Assembly (NCBI GenBank): GCA_003251535.1
Contig: QKFD01000026.1
Coordinates: 1-64,000 of the forward strand
DNA: 64,000 bases
Source of the DNA: Chromatiales bacterium
GTDB lineage: Bacteria; Pseudomonadota; Gammaproteobacteria; Thiohalomonadales; Thiohalomonadaceae
Reading direction: 5' to 3'
Under the pieces are notes generated by a model that searched no databases, was not told the origin of the DNA, and was given only the letters and a program-made list of their open reading frames with translations. This document shows positions 8,728 through 18,934 of this stretch, in pieces. The translations under genes and the position numbers were made by a program. How positions within the stretch are numbered: position 1 is the first letter of the stretch; each line of letters begins with the position of its first letter.

Positions 8728-9390
8728 ATGGTGGCAGTGATGGTAATTGAGGAGATCTTTCAGCGTGGCGGCCCAGTGGTCTTTATCTTGGCGGGCTACT
8801 CGTTATTGGCCGTGACGATCACCCTGGAGCGGTTGCTATTTTTTCTTGCTCTGCCGCGTCCGCCGCGGGGCTTGGAAGAGGCGTTGCGGCACAGTGATGA
8901 CCCGGCCGAGGTGGTCCGCGCAATCTGCGGGCCAGAGGGGACACTGCTCCAGGCGATCATCGTGGCGCTGAGGCAGGGGGTTGACGACCTCACACGGGTG
9001 GCGATACGGGTGGGTTCGGAGGAGCTGCAGCGGATGGAGCGGGGGTTTCGTACCCTTGCCGTACTGGCCAGCACCGCCACCTTGCTCGGTCTGTTTGGCA
9101 CTATCACCGGCATGATCAAGGCATTTATGGTGATAGAGCAGGCGGGGGGACGGGTCGATGCCCAGGCCCTGGCTGGGGGGATCTGGGAGGCGATGATCAC
9201 CACCGGCGTAGGTCTGGCTGTGGCCATTCCCATTACGCTACTGCTCAATTTCTTGGAGGGGCTGGCCGACCGGCGGGCGCAATCCATGCGGGCAGCGGCA
9301 TCGTTGTTGCTTGAGAGACTGGGGCGCAACGGTGGTAGCACGGAGGTGGCCGCAGTGCATCACCGGGAGGCGGTAGTCCGTGCAGTTTGA
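8728..9390 (+). CDS. exbB: ExbB/TolQ-type proton channel protein
   Basis: This inner-membrane MotA/TolQ/ExbB-family protein forms, with the ExbD-type protein encoded next, the proton channel that energises TonB. Three hydrophobic segments fit the family: VVFILAGYSLLAVTITLERLL, then VLASTATLLGLFGTITGMIKAF, then MITTGVGLAVAIPITLLLNFL. The cytoplasmic loop lies between the first two. The start could be 8728 or 8740, as ribosome sites are weak. The 3' end overlaps the exbD start by 11 bases, and tonB overlaps exbD in turn, so the three are one transcription and translation unit. Confidence 0.87.
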   Translation: MVAVMVIEEIFQRGGPVVFILAGYSLLAVTITLERLLFFLALPRPPRGLEEALRHSDDPAEVVRAICGPEGTLLQAIIVALRQGVDDLTRVAIRVGSEELQRMERGFRTLAVLASTATLLGLFGTITGMIKAFMVIEQAGGRVDAQALAGGIWEAMITTGVGLAVAIPITLLLNFLEGLADRRAQSMRAAASLLLERLGRNGGSTEVAAVHHREAVVRAV

Positions 9391-9781
9391 AGGGCGTAGG
9401 CGTAGCAGCCGAATGCTGGACATGACGCCCCTTATCGACGCCGTGTTCCTGCTGTTGGTGTTTTTCATGCTGACCTCCCACTTTGTCAAAGAGGAGCGTA
9501 TTGCCGTTGATCTGCCGCAGACCAATGGCGGCGATCCGCTGCTTGAGGAGCGGCAGATCACCGTGGTGTTGGCGCGCGACGGTGGGCTGTGGGTGGCAAA
9601 TGAGCAGGTGGCTTTGGAGCAGTTGAGCGCTCGTCTGCAGTCATTGATCGGGGAGCGCCGTGACATCACGGTGCAGCTGCGCGGTGATCAGGCGGCCGCC
9701 TTGGGCGCAGCAGTGGCGGTACTGGAGGCCGCCCACAAGGCGGGTGCCGTTAGTGTCGATATCGTGACTGAGGGACGATGA
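9380..9781 (+). CDS. exbD: ExbD/TolR-type biopolymer transport protein
   Basis: This 133-residue protein has the ExbD/TolR layout: a short cytoplasmic N-terminus, one membrane segment with the essential aspartate (LDMTPLIDAVFLLLVFFMLT), and a periplasmic domain (IAVDLPQT through AAHKAGAVSVDIVTEGR). The aspartate in PLIDAVF is the proton-path residue of the family. It starts with GTG inside the end of exbB, and its stop overlaps the tonB start as ATGA. It is assigned to ExbD rather than TolR because tonB, not tolA, follows. Confidence 0.9.
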   Translation: MQFEGRRRSSRMLDMTPLIDAVFLLLVFFMLTSHFVKEERIAVDLPQTNGGDPLLEERQITVVLARDGGLWVANEQVALEQLSARLQSLIGERRDITVQLRGDQAAALGAAVAVLEAAHKAGAVSVDIVTEGR

Positions 9782-10623
9782 CCGGGGCGTTGCGCTGGGG
9801 TGTTGCTATAGCGCTCTCCCTACTACTCCATTGGGTTTTGTGGTGGGGACGACCCCAATCATGGTCAGCCCCTCCATCTGGGGCACTTGCTACCCCAGTG
9901 CGCCAGGTGACCCACATTGCGCTACAGGCAGGGCCTGCGGTAAAGCCAGCCCCTACCTCTCCTGAAAAAGAGCAGGTGCAGGTGGTGGAGAGGCCAAAGC
10001 CGGTGGAGAAGCCAAAGCCGGTGGAGAAGCCAAAACCGGTGGAGAAGCCAAAACCGGTGGAGAAGCCAAAACCGGTGGAGAAGCCAAAACCGGTGGAGAG
10101 GCCAAAACCGGTGGAGAGGCCAAAACCGGTGGAGAAGCCAAAACCGGTGGAGAGGCCAAAACCGGTGGAGAGGCCAAAACCGGTGGAGAGGCCAAAACCG
10201 GTAGAAGAGTCAACATCAGTAGCGAGCGATGTCGCGGCGTCAGAGAGCGTCTTGGACAGCACAGTCCCCCGCTCTGCGGTATCTGCTGCTGCGGCGCCCG
10301 TAGCGGTGGCTCCTGCGGCTGTCAATCCCGTACCAACGGCGGCGCAGCGGGAGGCCTATTTGGGGAACTTAGTACAGCGCATCAATGCCCAGAAGTTCTA
10401 TCCAGAGGCGGCGCGGCGGCGGCGATTGAGTGGTGTGGTTCCGGTGTCATTTCTTCTCCACCGCGATGGCAGCATCAGCAACCTAACCACCGGCGATGCG
10501 CCAGCGCTACTGCGTCGGGCTGCCATGGAGGCCGTACAACGGGCATTGCCGTTACCCCCCATTCCCCCTGAAATGGATGCACCACTGGATGTGAGTTATG
10601 GCATGGAGTTTCAGCTGTATTGA
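9778..10623 (+). CDS. tonB: TonB energy-transducing protein with Pro-Lys repeat
   Basis: This 281-residue protein is anchored by an N-terminal helix (GVAIALSLLLHWVLWW) that would contact ExbB/ExbD. The histidine inside the helix matches the essential TonB histidine. A long periplasmic spacer follows, built from 12 copies of E(K/R)PKPV (about residues 72-143). The C-terminal domain that grips the receptor TonB box is present: YLGNLVQRINAQKFYPEAARRR, GVVPVSFLLHRDGSISNL and LPPIPPEMDAPLDVSYGMEFQLY. The likely partner is the copper receptor at 1788-3755, although TonB may serve receptors encoded elsewhere. Confidence 0.9.
   Translation: MTGALRWGVAIALSLLLHWVLWWGRPQSWSAPPSGALATPVRQVTHIALQAGPAVKPAPTSPEKEQVQVVERPKPVEKPKPVEKPKPVEKPKPVEKPKPVEKPKPVERPKPVERPKPVEKPKPVERPKPVERPKPVERPKPVEESTSVASDVAASESVLDSTVPRSAVSAAAAPVAVAPAAVNPVPTAAQREAYLGNLVQRINAQKFYPEAARRRRLSGVVPVSFLLHRDGSISNLTTGDAPALLRRAAMEAVQRALPLPPIPPEMDAPLDVSYGMEFQLY
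9991..10206 (+). repeat. 12 tandem 18-bp repeats inside tonB
   Basis: Twelve in-frame 18-bp units (consensus AAGCCAAAACCGGTGGAG) encode E-K/R-P-K-P-V. Units differ only by AAG/AGG (Lys/Arg) and AAG/AAA changes and a few changes in the last unit. Near identity at the DNA level means copy number could change by slippage, altering the length of the rigid TonB spacer. Confidence 0.95.
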
Positions 10624-10709
10624 TTAATCCGCCGGAGAGATGCGCGCGCAGAGGCGCCGTTGTGATGGCGAAACCCAATAGTTATCCAAGCCAATGAGGT
10701 GGTGAATCT

Positions 10710-11204
10710 ATGAGGCCGTTGAAATCGCTGGTGGTGGTGTTGCTGTTAGTTTTAAGCCGTTCCGTATGGGCTGAAGGGGTGATGGTGGCGTCGCCATGGA
10801 TTCGAGAAGCACCGCCCAATGCCCCAGCGCTAGGCGGGTTTATGGTGATTCATAACCAAGGTGACTCTGTGCGGCGCTTAGTGGCAGCAGAGAGCCCTAC
10901 CTTTGCCGAGGTACAGCTTCACCGTACCGTTATGGCAGACGGGATGGCAAAGATGATTCATCAGCCGACTATCGAGATCCCTGCCCATGGGAGCCAGACC
11001 TTCGCACCGGGTGGCTATCACTTGATGTTGATGCACCCGAAGATGCCACTCAAGGCTGGAGATCGCGTCGATATCACCCTGCGATTTGAGGATGGTGAGG
11101 TCCAGCAGATTGTGTTTCCGGTGCAGGTTGGGGCGGCGATGGCCCACAACCCTCCCATGGAGCATGGTATGGCGGACCCTATGGAGGGACACGAGCACCA
11201 CTAA
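10710..11204 (+). CDS. periplasmic copper chaperone PCu(A)C
   Basis: This PCu(A)C-family protein carries Cu(I) in the periplasm, in known cases to the Cu sites of cytochrome oxidase. The signal peptide is PLKSLVVVLLLVLSRSVWA. The family motif H(x)10M(x)21HxM is intact, with ligands H71, M82, H104 and M106 (the last two in GGYHLMLM). The C-terminal tail (143-164) is rich in Met and His and may bind further copper. It lies 86 bases after tonB on the same strand and converges with the sigma-54 activator gene. Together with the copper receptor 7 kb upstream it suggests periplasmic copper supply. Confidence 0.92.
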   Translation: MRPLKSLVVVLLLVLSRSVWAEGVMVASPWIREAPPNAPALGGFMVIHNQGDSVRRLVAAESPTFAEVQLHRTVMADGMAKMIHQPTIEIPAHGSQTFAPGGYHLMLMHPKMPLKAGDRVDITLRFEDGEVQQIVFPVQVGAAMAHNPPMEHGMADPMEGHEHH

Positions 11205-11250
11205 CCCGCAACGGCTGCTGAATATGGCCGGTGCCCTTGGGGTAGGGGAG

Positions 11251-12204
11251 TCAGTCGATGGCGTGCTTTTTGAGCCGGTAGAGCAGCGTATCTCGGGTCA
11301 GCCCCAGTAGCCGTGCGGCACGGCTACGGTTACCCGAGGTGCGCTCCAAGGCCTGGCGGATCATCTCCCGCTCTAGGGCCTCTAAAGAGATCCCGTCATC
11401 CGGTAGCTGGAACGGACCGCCTGCATGGCGTGCAGGGGGCTGACGGAAGTTGGCCGGCAGGTTCTCCGGCTCGATGTTACAACCCGGCAACAACACCACC
11501 ATTCGCTCGCAGAAGTTGCGTAACTCACGCACGTTGCCTGGCCAGCTATATCCCATCAGTACCCCCATAGCTCGGCGGCTAAAACTGGGGGCTGTTAGGC
11601 GGTGTTGCTCTGCTAAGCGGGTGGTGAGGGTCTGGAGAAGTAGCGGGATGTCGCTACGGCGCTCGCGTAGCGCCGGCAACTCAAGGGGGACAACATTGAG
11701 GCGGTAGAAGAGGTCTTGGCGAAACTCCCCGGCCACCACTCGCTCCTCCAGATTGCGGTGGGTGGCGGCAATGACGCGCACATTCACTCGACGCGGGGTG
11801 GGATCACCGACCCGCTGGCACTCGCCACTCTCAATGAAGCGCAGTAGTTTGGCCTGGAGTGCGAGCGGCAACTCCCCTATCTCATCCAGGAATAGGGTGC
11901 CACCCTCCGCGGCTCCGATGCGGCCGCTGCTATGCTCTATAGCGCCGGTGAAAGCCCCTTTGCGGTGGCCAAACAGTTCGGACTCAGCCAGACCTTCCGG
12001 CAGCGCGGCGCAGTTAATACTTATAAATGGTCGATCCGCTCGACGGGAGGCGGAGTGGACCTCCTGGGCCAGCAGCTCCTTTCCTGTACCGCTTTCACCG
12101 AGGATGAGAACCGTGACATCCGTAGCGGCCACCACGCGGGCTGCGCGTAGCAAGGTCTCGAATTCAGGCGCCTCGCCGATGATAGAAGTGTTTGAGCGCT
12201 GCAT
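11251..12204 (-). CDS. sensorless sigma-54-dependent activator (PspF-like layout)
   Basis: This is an enhancer-binding protein that hydrolyses ATP to open sigma-54 promoters. Its 317 residues contain only the AAA+ domain and a DNA-binding domain. The Walker A motif is GESGTGKE at about 36-43, the sigma-54 contact loop GAFTGA is at 83-88, and Walker B is [10 protein letters not shown] at 101-110. The C-terminus is a Fis-type helix-turn-helix ([21 protein letters not shown]). There is no receiver, GAF or PAS domain, as in PspF, so control must come from a partner protein or from expression. No psp genes lie nearby. A 7-bp repeat (CCCATCC/GGATGGG, 12247-12280) lies upstream of its start and may be an operator. 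Confidence 0.88.
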   Translation of the reverse strand: MQRSNTSIIGEAPEFETLLRAARVVAATDVTVLILGESGTGKELLAQEVHSASRRADRPFISINCAALPEGLAESELFGHRKGAFTGAIEHSSGRIGAAEGGTLFLDEIGELPLALQAKLLRFIESGECQRVGDPTPRRVNVRVIAATHRNLEERVVAGEFRQDLFYRLNVVPLELPALRERRSDIPLLLQTLTTRLAEQHRLTAPSFSRRAMGVLMGYSWPGNVRELRNFCERMVVLLPGCNIEPENLPANFRQPPARHAGGPFQLPDDGISLEALEREMIRQALERTSGNRSRAARLLGLTRDTLLYRLKKHAID

Positions 12205-12418
12205 CAGGGGCTCGCTTGCGTCATTTATTGGAGTAAGTCCGACCTGCCCATCCCCTCCCTCCCAAATCCATCAGGATGGGTAAGCTAGGCGGGGGCGCTG
12301 AGCAGGTAACGGGTGAGACCACCAAGTCATTGGGGGAAAAGGATACCTGCCGATGCCAAGAAGGGCAAAGGGCTGACGCGGCATCGTCGCTACGCTGCAA
12401 AAAATCTGCAATCTGATC

Positions 12419-12447
12419 TTGACGTAATAGGGGCTCACTGGTCTAAT
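12419..12447 (+). promoter_or_regulatory. sigma-70 promoter of tRNA-Lys
   Basis: TTGACG (12419-12424), a 17-bp spacer and TCTAAT (12442-12447) match 5 of 6 bases in each consensus hexamer. Transcription would begin around 12454, seven bases before the mature tRNA. Confidence 0.75.
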
Positions 12448-12460
12448 AAGCGCCTCTTCC

Positions 12461-12536
12461 GGGCCGCTAGCTCAATTGGTAGAGCAGTGGACTCTTAATC
12501 CATTGGTTGAAGGTTCGAGTCCTTCGCGGCCCACCA
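12461..12536 (+). tRNA. tRNA-Lys (anticodon CTT)
   Basis: The 76-nt sequence folds as a cloverleaf: acceptor GGGCCGC/GCGGCCC, D-arm with AATTGGTA, anticodon loop CTCTTAA between TGGA and TCCA, T-arm GAAGG/CCTTC with loop TTCGAGT, and an encoded CCA. The anticodon CTT reads AAG lysine codons. Confidence 0.97.
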
Positions 12537-12645
12537 TTTTCTTCCTCGCTTTAGACCCGCTCCTTCTTATAGATATCGATGCCCTCGTTCATTGCTCTGT
12601 AACCTGACCTCGAAGGTAGGGCTACATTGCCGGCGCGGGAGTCGT

Positions 12646-12651
12646 TATAAT
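12646..12651 (+). promoter_or_regulatory. -10 element of the tRNA-Leu promoter
   Basis: A perfect TATAAT lies 12 bases before the mature tRNA-Leu. The matching -35 is weak (ACATTG at 12624-12629 with a 16-bp spacer). It may also feed trigger factor transcription, as no other promoter is evident before tig. Confidence 0.6.
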
Positions 12652-12663
12652 CTGCGTTTGCAT

Positions 12664-12748
12664 GCGAGAGTGGCGGAACTGGTAGACGCGCTGGATTTAG
12701 GTTCCAGTGGGGCAACCCGTGAGAGTTCGAGTCTCTCCTTTCGCACCA
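12664..12748 (+). tRNA. tRNA-Leu (anticodon TAG)
   Basis: This 85-nt class II tRNA has acceptor GCGAGAG/CTTTCGC, anticodon loop TTTAGGT in stem CTGGA/TCCAG, a long variable arm, T-loop TTCGAGT and encoded CCA. The anticodon TAG reads CTA and related leucine codons. It lies 91 bases before tig. Confidence 0.97.
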
Positions 12749-12839
12749 TATTCCGATTTTCCCCGCTGTTTCCGATGACGCTCGGAGACCGCGGGTTCTC
12801 TTTGCGCCAAGGCATCGACATTTCTTTTAAGGAGTTGCA

Positions 12840-14144
12840 ATGCAGGTATCCGTTGAAACCACGTCTGGCCTCGAGCGCCGGATGACCGTTGAAATCCCCG
12901 AAGAGCGGATCGAGTCTGAGGTTCAGAACCGCCTGCGCAACTTGGCCCGCACTACCCGCATTAAAGGATTCCGTCCCGGCAAGGCGCCGATGAAGGTGAT
13001 CGCCCGCCAGTATGGTCTCCAGGTGCGCCAAGAGGTGCTGGGAGAGGTGGTGCAATCCAGCTTCTATGAAGCCGTCAGCGCTGAGCAGTTGCGTCCCGCT
13101 GGTGCACCTCGCATCGAGTTCCAGGACTCCGCGCCGGGGAGCGTAAACCTTGCCTACACCGCTGTCTTTGAGGTGATGCCCGAGGTGACGGTAGCGGATC
13201 TCTCCACTTTGAGCCTGGCTAAGCCGGTGGCCGATGTGGGAGATGCGGACGTGGATAAGATGATGGAGACGCTCCGCAAGCAACGGGCCAGTTGGAGTGC
13301 CGTTGAGCGGCCGGCCGAGGAGGGCGATCGCCTCTACATCGATTTTAAGGGAACCATCAACGGCGAACCGTTCGCTGGCGGTGAAGGGAACAATGTTCCG
13401 CTCACCCTGGGTGGTGGGCGCATGGTGCCTGGCTTTGAAGAGGGATTGGTGGGGGCCTCTGCGGGTGAAGAGCGGACGCTAGATATCACCTTCCCTGACG
13501 ACTATGGCAACAAGGAGCTAACGGGTAAGGCAGCTCAGTTCGCTATCAAAGTGAACTCAGTGGAAGCCGCCTCTCTGCCGGAGTTGAATGACGAGTTTGC
13601 AGCCCAATTTAATGTCCAAGAGGGTGGCATTGAGGCGCTGCGCAAAGAGGTGCGCGAGAACATGGAGCGGGAGCTGCGCCAGCGGTTGCGGGCTCAGGTC
13701 AAGCAGCTGGTGATGGATCGACTGCTGGATAGCCACGCCATCGACATCCCTGCCGCCCTGATTCAGCAGGAGTCCCAGAGTCTCGCCGATCAACTGCGTC
13801 AGAATATGCGGGTACCGCAGGGCAAGGAGGGGCCAGCTATTGAATCCTCCATGTTCAGCGAGCAGGCACGCAAGCGGGTGACATTGGGACTCATCATCTC
13901 GGAAATTGTCAGCCAGAATGGACTTAAAGCCAGCCCGGAGCGGGTGCGCGTAGCCATTGAGGAGTTGGCAGCCTCTTACGAGGAGCCGGCGCAGGTGGTT
14001 GCGTGGTATCTCTCCGATCGCCGTCGGAGTGCTGAGGTAGAGGCGATGGTGCTGGAGGATGAGGTAGTGGATTGGGTGCTCGGCAACCTCAAGGTAGAGG
14101 AGACGCCGACCAGCTTCGATGCCATTATGAACCCGAACGGTTAA
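12840..14144 (+). CDS. tig: trigger factor
   Basis: Trigger factor is the ribosome-bound chaperone that meets nascent chains at the exit tunnel. The N-terminal ribosome-binding domain has the signature loop [12 protein letters not shown]. The middle FKBP-like domain (about 155-240) contains [19 protein letters not shown] and [14 protein letters not shown]. The C-terminal arms form the rest of the 434 residues. AAGGAG precedes the ATG. It begins the tig-clpP-clpX-lon folding and degradation block, and clpP starts 20 bases after its stop. Confidence 0.98.
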   Translation: MQVSVETTSGLERRMTVEIPEERIESEVQNRLRNLARTTRIKGFRPGKAPMKVIARQYGLQVRQEVLGEVVQSSFYEAVSAEQLRPAGAPRIEFQDSAPGSVNLAYTAVFEVMPEVTVADLSTLSLAKPVADVGDADVDKMMETLRKQRASWSAVERPAEEGDRLYIDFKGTINGEPFAGGEGNNVPLTLGGGRMVPGFEEGLVGASAGEERTLDITFPDDYGNKELTGKAAQFAIKVNSVEAASLPELNDEFAAQFNVQEGGIEALRKEVRENMERELRQRLRAQVKQLVMDRLLDSHAIDIPAALIQQESQSLADQLRQNMRVPQGKEGPAIESSMFSEQARKRVTLGLIISEIVSQNGLKASPERVRVAIEELAASYEEPAQVVAWYLSDRRRSAEVEAMVLEDEVVDWVLGNLKVEETPTSFDAIMNPNG

Positions 14145-14164
14145 ACAACGTGAAAGGGCAGCCG

Positions 14165-14812
14165 ATGAATTCTGATCAGTTCCGCATGGGGGCCTCCGAG
14201 GTTCGCAACGTGGGGCTCGTTCCCATGGTGATCGAGCAGAGTGCGCGTGGTGAGCGGGCCTATGACATCTATTCCCGGCTGCTCAAGGAGCGGGTCATCT
14301 TCATTGTGGGTCCCATTGAGGACCACATGGCCAATCTGATCGTGGCCCAGCTCCTGTTCCTGGAGTCGGAAAACCCGGATAAAGATATCCACGTCTATAT
14401 CAACTCTCCCGGCGGTTCCGTGACCGCTGGGATGTCTGTCTACGACACCATGCAGTTCATCAAGCCGGATGTCTCCACCATGTGTATCGGCCAGGCGGCC
14501 AGCATGGGGGCCGTCCTGTTGGCGGGCGGGGCAGCAGGCAAACGCTACTGTCTGCCTAACTCCCGCATGATGATCCACCAACCGCTTGGTGGTTATCAGG
14601 GGCAGGCATCAGAGATTGAGATCCATGCCCGAGAGATCCTCTATATCCGGGAACGCCTCAATGAGATTTTATCTCATCACACTCGGCAGCCGATCGAGAA
14701 GATTCGCCAGGATACTGAGCGGGACTTCTTCTTGAATGCGGCCCAGAGTGTCGAGTATGGGTTGATCGACTCCGTTCTTGAACAGCGGGTTCGCCTGCCG
14801 GAAAAGGCTTGA
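14165..14812 (+). CDS. clpP: ATP-dependent Clp protease proteolytic subunit
   Basis: ClpP forms the double-heptameric serine protease chamber that degrades proteins unfolded by ClpX or ClpA. From the ATG at 14165 (215 residues), the catalytic triad is S113 (GQAASMGA), H138 (MMIHQPLGG) and D187 (RQDTERD). This matches E. coli ClpP with a short propeptide. The SPGGSVTAG oxyanion region is present. The in-frame extension upstream overlaps tig and is not needed. The 20-base gap to tig and the following clpX gene indicate linked expression. Confidence 0.98.
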   Translation: MNSDQFRMGASEVRNVGLVPMVIEQSARGERAYDIYSRLLKERVIFIVGPIEDHMANLIVAQLLFLESENPDKDIHVYINSPGGSVTAGMSVYDTMQFIKPDVSTMCIGQAASMGAVLLAGGAAGKRYCLPNSRMMIHQPLGGYQGQASEIEIHAREILYIRERLNEILSHHTRQPIEKIRQDTERDFFLNAAQSVEYGLIDSVLEQRVRLPEKA

Positions 14813-14844
14813 TCGCGCCTTTCTAGCACGCTTTGCTTGAAAAA

Positions 14845-14859
14845 CAGTCCGAAGGACTG
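14845..14859 (+). other. short hairpin between clpP and clpX
   Basis: CAGTCC-GAA-GGACTG is a 6-bp stem with a 3-nt loop, followed by CATGTTTAGG. It is too weak and too U-poor for a sure terminator, but could tune clpX relative to clpP or protect an mRNA end. Confidence 0.35.
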
Positions 14860-14903
14860 CATGTTTAGGCACGAGACCCAAAGAGCCACGTGAGGCGAGG
14901 TCA

Positions 14904-16193
<1,290 letters not shown>

Positions 16194-16207
16194 AACATCT
16201 CTTGCCT

Positions 16208-16238
16208 GGCCGGTGCAGGTGGCGTGCCTGCACCGGCC
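16208..16238 (+). terminator. 12-bp hairpin after clpX
   Basis: GGCCGGTGCAGG (16208-16219) and CCTGCACCGGCC (16227-16238) form a perfect 12-bp stem with a 7-nt loop, 15 bases after the clpX stop. There is no U-tract. It probably stops or stabilises the clpX transcript and separates it from the heat-shock promoter of lon. Confidence 0.6.
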
Positions 16239-16261
16239 TCGATAGTGTCCTGCGCACGCCG

Positions 16262-16290
16262 CTTGAAAGCCGATCAAGATAGCCCCATAT
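16262..16290 (+). promoter_or_regulatory. sigma-32 heat-shock promoter of lon
   Basis: CTTGAAA (16262-16268), a 14-bp spacer and CCCCATAT (16283-16290) fit the RpoH consensus (CTTGAAA and CCCCATNT) essentially perfectly. The start of lon follows 61 bases later, which leaves room for a short leader. Confidence 0.88.
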
Positions 16291-16350
16291 CGAAATCCAG
16301 AGCGATTTGATTGGTCTTTCGCTCAGTTCCGCAGCCCGAAGAGGTATCCC

Positions 16351-18780
16351 ATGGAACAGAAGGACAAGACATCCGAAGTGAGCGACCAGTTGTTGGTGAT
16401 GCCGGTGCTCCCGTTGCGGGACGTGGTCGTCTACCCGCATATGGTCATCCCGCTGTTCGTTGGGCGCGAAAAGTCTATCCGCGCCCTAGAGACCTCGATG
16501 GCTGCCGATAAGCAGATCCTGCTGGTGGCACAGAAGAGCGCCTCCCAGGATGAGCCTGAAGCGGACGATATCTACCGCATCGGTACCGTCGCCAACATCC
16601 TCCAACTACTCAAGCTGCCGGACGGTACAGTCAAGGTGCTGGTAGAGGGGGGAGAACGGGCAAAGATTATCCAGTTTGTCCCCAACAAGCAGCACTTTGC
16701 CGCCCAGATTGCCGTGCTGCGTAGCGCGCCTCTGGCCGAACGCGAGTCGGAAGTGCTCTCCCGCTCGGTCATGAACCAGTTTGACCAGTACGTGAAGCTC
16801 AATAAAAAGGTCCCGCCGGAGGTACTGACCTCGCTATCGGGGATCGAAGAGCCGAGTCGTCTGGTGGATACCATCGCCGCCCATATGGCCCTCAAGATCG
16901 AAGAGAAACAGAAGATCTTAGAGGTCATCGATCTGCGGGAGCGTTTTGAGCACCTCATTAGCTTGATGGAGTCGGAGATCGATCTGCTGCAGGTCGAGAA
17001 GCGGATCCGCGGGCGCGTCAAGCGGCAGATGGAGAAGAGCCAGCGGGAGTACTACCTCAACGAGCAGATGAAGGCGATCCAGAAGGAGTTGGGCGAGCTT
17101 GAAGATGCGCCCAATGAGCTGGAAGAGCTGGATAAGAAGATTGAAAAGGCGGGCATGAGCAAAGAGGCCCGCACCAAAGCAAAGACTGAACTCAACAAGC
17201 TGAAGATGATGTCGCCCATGTCGGCTGAGGCGACAGTGGTGCGCAACTACATCGACTGGTTGGTGAATGTTCCCTGGAAGAAAAAGACCAAGGTGCGTCA
17301 CGACCTGGCGGCTGCCGAGCAGGTTCTAGAGCAGGACCACTATGGTTTGGAGAAGGTCAAAGAGCGGATCTTGGAGTATCTCGCGGTGCAGCAGCGGGTC
17401 GAGAAGCTGAAGGGACCTGTACTCTGCCTGGTGGGTCCTCCTGGGGTTGGTAAGACCTCTCTGGGGCAGTCAATTGCCCGGGCCACTAATCGTAAATTTG
17501 TCCGTATGTCGCTGGGCGGTGTGCGTGATGAGGCAGAGATCCGGGGCCATCGGCGGACCTACATCGGTTCCATGCCGGGCAAGATCCTGCAAAATCTCTC
17601 CAAGGTAGGGACTCGCAATCCGCTCTTCTTGCTCGACGAGATCGACAAGATGGCAATGGATTTTCGCGGTGATCCGGCCTCAGCGCTGCTAGAGGTGCTT
17701 GATCCGGAACAGAACCACACCTTCAATGACCATTACTTAGAGGTGGATTACGACCTCTCTGATGTCATGTTCGTTGCGACGGCCAACTCCATGAATATCC
17801 CGGGTCCGCTACTGGATCGCATGGAGGTCATCCGCATCCCCGGCTATACCGAGGATGAGAAGGTCAACATCGCTATCCGCTATCTATTGCCAAAGCAGAT
17901 CAAGGCCAATGGTCTCAACGAAGATGAGATCAATGTGAGCGAGGATGCGATCCGTGGGATCATCCGCTACTACACTCGGGAGGCCGGCGTCCGCAGTCTT
18001 GAGCGTGAGATCTCCAAGATCTGCCGTAAGGTGGTGAAGGACGTCTTGCTCCAGCAGGTGGAGGGGCAGGTCCAGGTGGGCGAACCGGAGCTTAACAAGT
18101 ATCTCGGTGTGCGCCGCTTCCGCTTTGGTTTGGCGGAGGAGAGTGATCAGATCGGCCAGGTGACGGGATTGGCCTGGACGGAAGTGGGGGGTGAGCTACT
18201 CCACATAGAGACTGTTGTGGTCTCGGGTAAGGGCAAAAACACCGTAACGGGTCAACTGGGTGACGTCATGAAAGAGTCTATCCAGGCGGCTATGAGCGTG
18301 GTGCGTAGCCGCAGTCGAGTGCTCGGGATCCACCCTGACTTCTATGAGAAGAAGGATATCCATGTCCATGTGCCTGAAGGTGCCATTCCCAAAGATGGTC
18401 CCTCGGCAGGCATTGGTATGTGTACAGCCTTGGTCTCTGCTCTAACAGGTATCCCTGTACGGGCGGATGTTGCGATGACGGGGGAGATCACCCTACGGGG
18501 CGAGGTCCTACCCATCGGCGGTTTGAAGGAGAAGCTGTTGGCCGCGTTGCGCGGGGGTATTAAGACCGTAGTCATCCCCGAAGAGAATCGGCGTCATTTG
18601 GCAGAGCTGCCGGAAAACATCCTGCAAAACCTCGATATCCACCCAGTGAAATGGATCGATGAGGTGCTTCAGCTGGCCCTGGTGCATAAACCTGAACCGC
18701 TGCCAGAAGAGCCTGAAGCGCCCGTAGAGCAGTCCAAAGGTGAAGAGGATAAGTCGGTGGGTAGTGTCCATACTCACTAA
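16351..18780 (+). CDS. lon: ATP-dependent protease La (Lon)
   Basis: Lon is the homo-oligomeric AAA+ serine protease that degrades misfolded and short-lived regulatory proteins. The N-terminal substrate-binding domain begins with [20 protein letters not shown]. Walker A is [11 protein letters not shown] and Walker B is [10 protein letters not shown]. The protease domain has the Ser-Lys dyad S685 ([11 protein letters not shown]) and K728 ([10 protein letters not shown]). Its 809 residues exceed the 784 of E. coli, mainly through a glutamate/proline-rich C-terminal tail. A sigma-32 promoter stands directly upstream, so heat-shock control is expected. Confidence 0.98.
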   Translation: MEQKDKTSEVSDQLLVMPVLPLRDVVVYPHMVIPLFVGREKSIRALETSMAADKQILLVAQKSASQDEPEADDIYRIGTVANILQLLKLPDGTVKVLVEGGERAKIIQFVPNKQHFAAQIAVLRSAPLAERESEVLSRSVMNQFDQYVKLNKKVPPEVLTSLSGIEEPSRLVDTIAAHMALKIEEKQKILEVIDLRERFEHLISLMESEIDLLQVEKRIRGRVKRQMEKSQREYYLNEQMKAIQKELGELEDAPNELEELDKKIEKAGMSKEARTKAKTELNKLKMMSPMSAEATVVRNYIDWLVNVPWKKKTKVRHDLAAAEQVLEQDHYGLEKVKERILEYLAVQQRVEKLKGPVLCLVGPPGVGKTSLGQSIARATNRKFVRMSLGGVRDEAEIRGHRRTYIGSMPGKILQNLSKVGTRNPLFLLDEIDKMAMDFRGDPASALLEVLDPEQNHTFNDHYLEVDYDLSDVMFVATANSMNIPGPLLDRMEVIRIPGYTEDEKVNIAIRYLLPKQIKANGLNEDEINVSEDAIRGIIRYYTREAGVRSLEREISKICRKVVKDVLLQQVEGQVQVGEPELNKYLGVRRFRFGLAEESDQIGQVTGLAWTEVGGELLHIETVVVSGKGKNTVTGQLGDVMKESIQAAMSVVRSRSRVLGIHPDFYEKKDIHVHVPEGAIPKDGPSAGIGMCTALVSALTGIPVRADVAMTGEITLRGEVLPIGGLKEKLLAALRGGIKTVVIPEENRRHLAELPENILQNLDIHPVKWIDEVLQLALVHKPEPLPEEPEAPVEQSKGEEDKSVGSVHTH

Positions 18781-18869
18781 GCTATCGGGTAGCAGCTGTG
18801 AGGGTCGTCACGCCGCCTATTCTAGTCCCTAGATAGACTGCGACGGCCGGTAGGAAGCCTTAAATCGAG

Positions 18870-18902
18870 TCCCCCTGGAGCTCGCTTGACGCTCCAGGGG
18901 GC
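18870..18902. promoter_or_regulatory. 10-bp inverted repeat around the hupB -35 element
   Basis: CCCCCTGGAG (18871-18880) and CTCCAGGGGG (18892-18901) form a perfect 10-bp inverted repeat. The hupB -35 hexamer (18886-18891) lies in its loop. It could be an operator or the terminator stem of lon; no T-tract follows directly. Confidence 0.55.
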
Positions 18903-18914
18903 TGTTGGTATAAA
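18886..18914 (+). promoter_or_regulatory. sigma-70 promoter of hupB
   Basis: TTGACG (18886-18891), a 17-bp spacer and TATAAA (18909-18914) give a strong consensus-like promoter. Transcription would begin near 18921, about 70 bases before the GTG start of hupB. Confidence 0.8.
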
Positions 18915-18934
18915 TCGCTGCCATGTCGACCCGG

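Noticed and set aside
9991-10206. Possible CRISPR array
   Set aside because: The repeats are directly adjacent 18-bp coding units with no spacers and no cas genes.
9750-10325. Long minus-strand frame opposite tonB with a repetitive product
   Set aside because: It is the antisense of the 18-bp tonB repeats; tonB on the plus strand has all domains and an ATGA overlap with exbD.
14836-14842. CTTGAAA before clpX as a heat-shock promoter
   Set aside because: No CCCCAT-like -10 element follows at the required distance, unlike the lon promoter.
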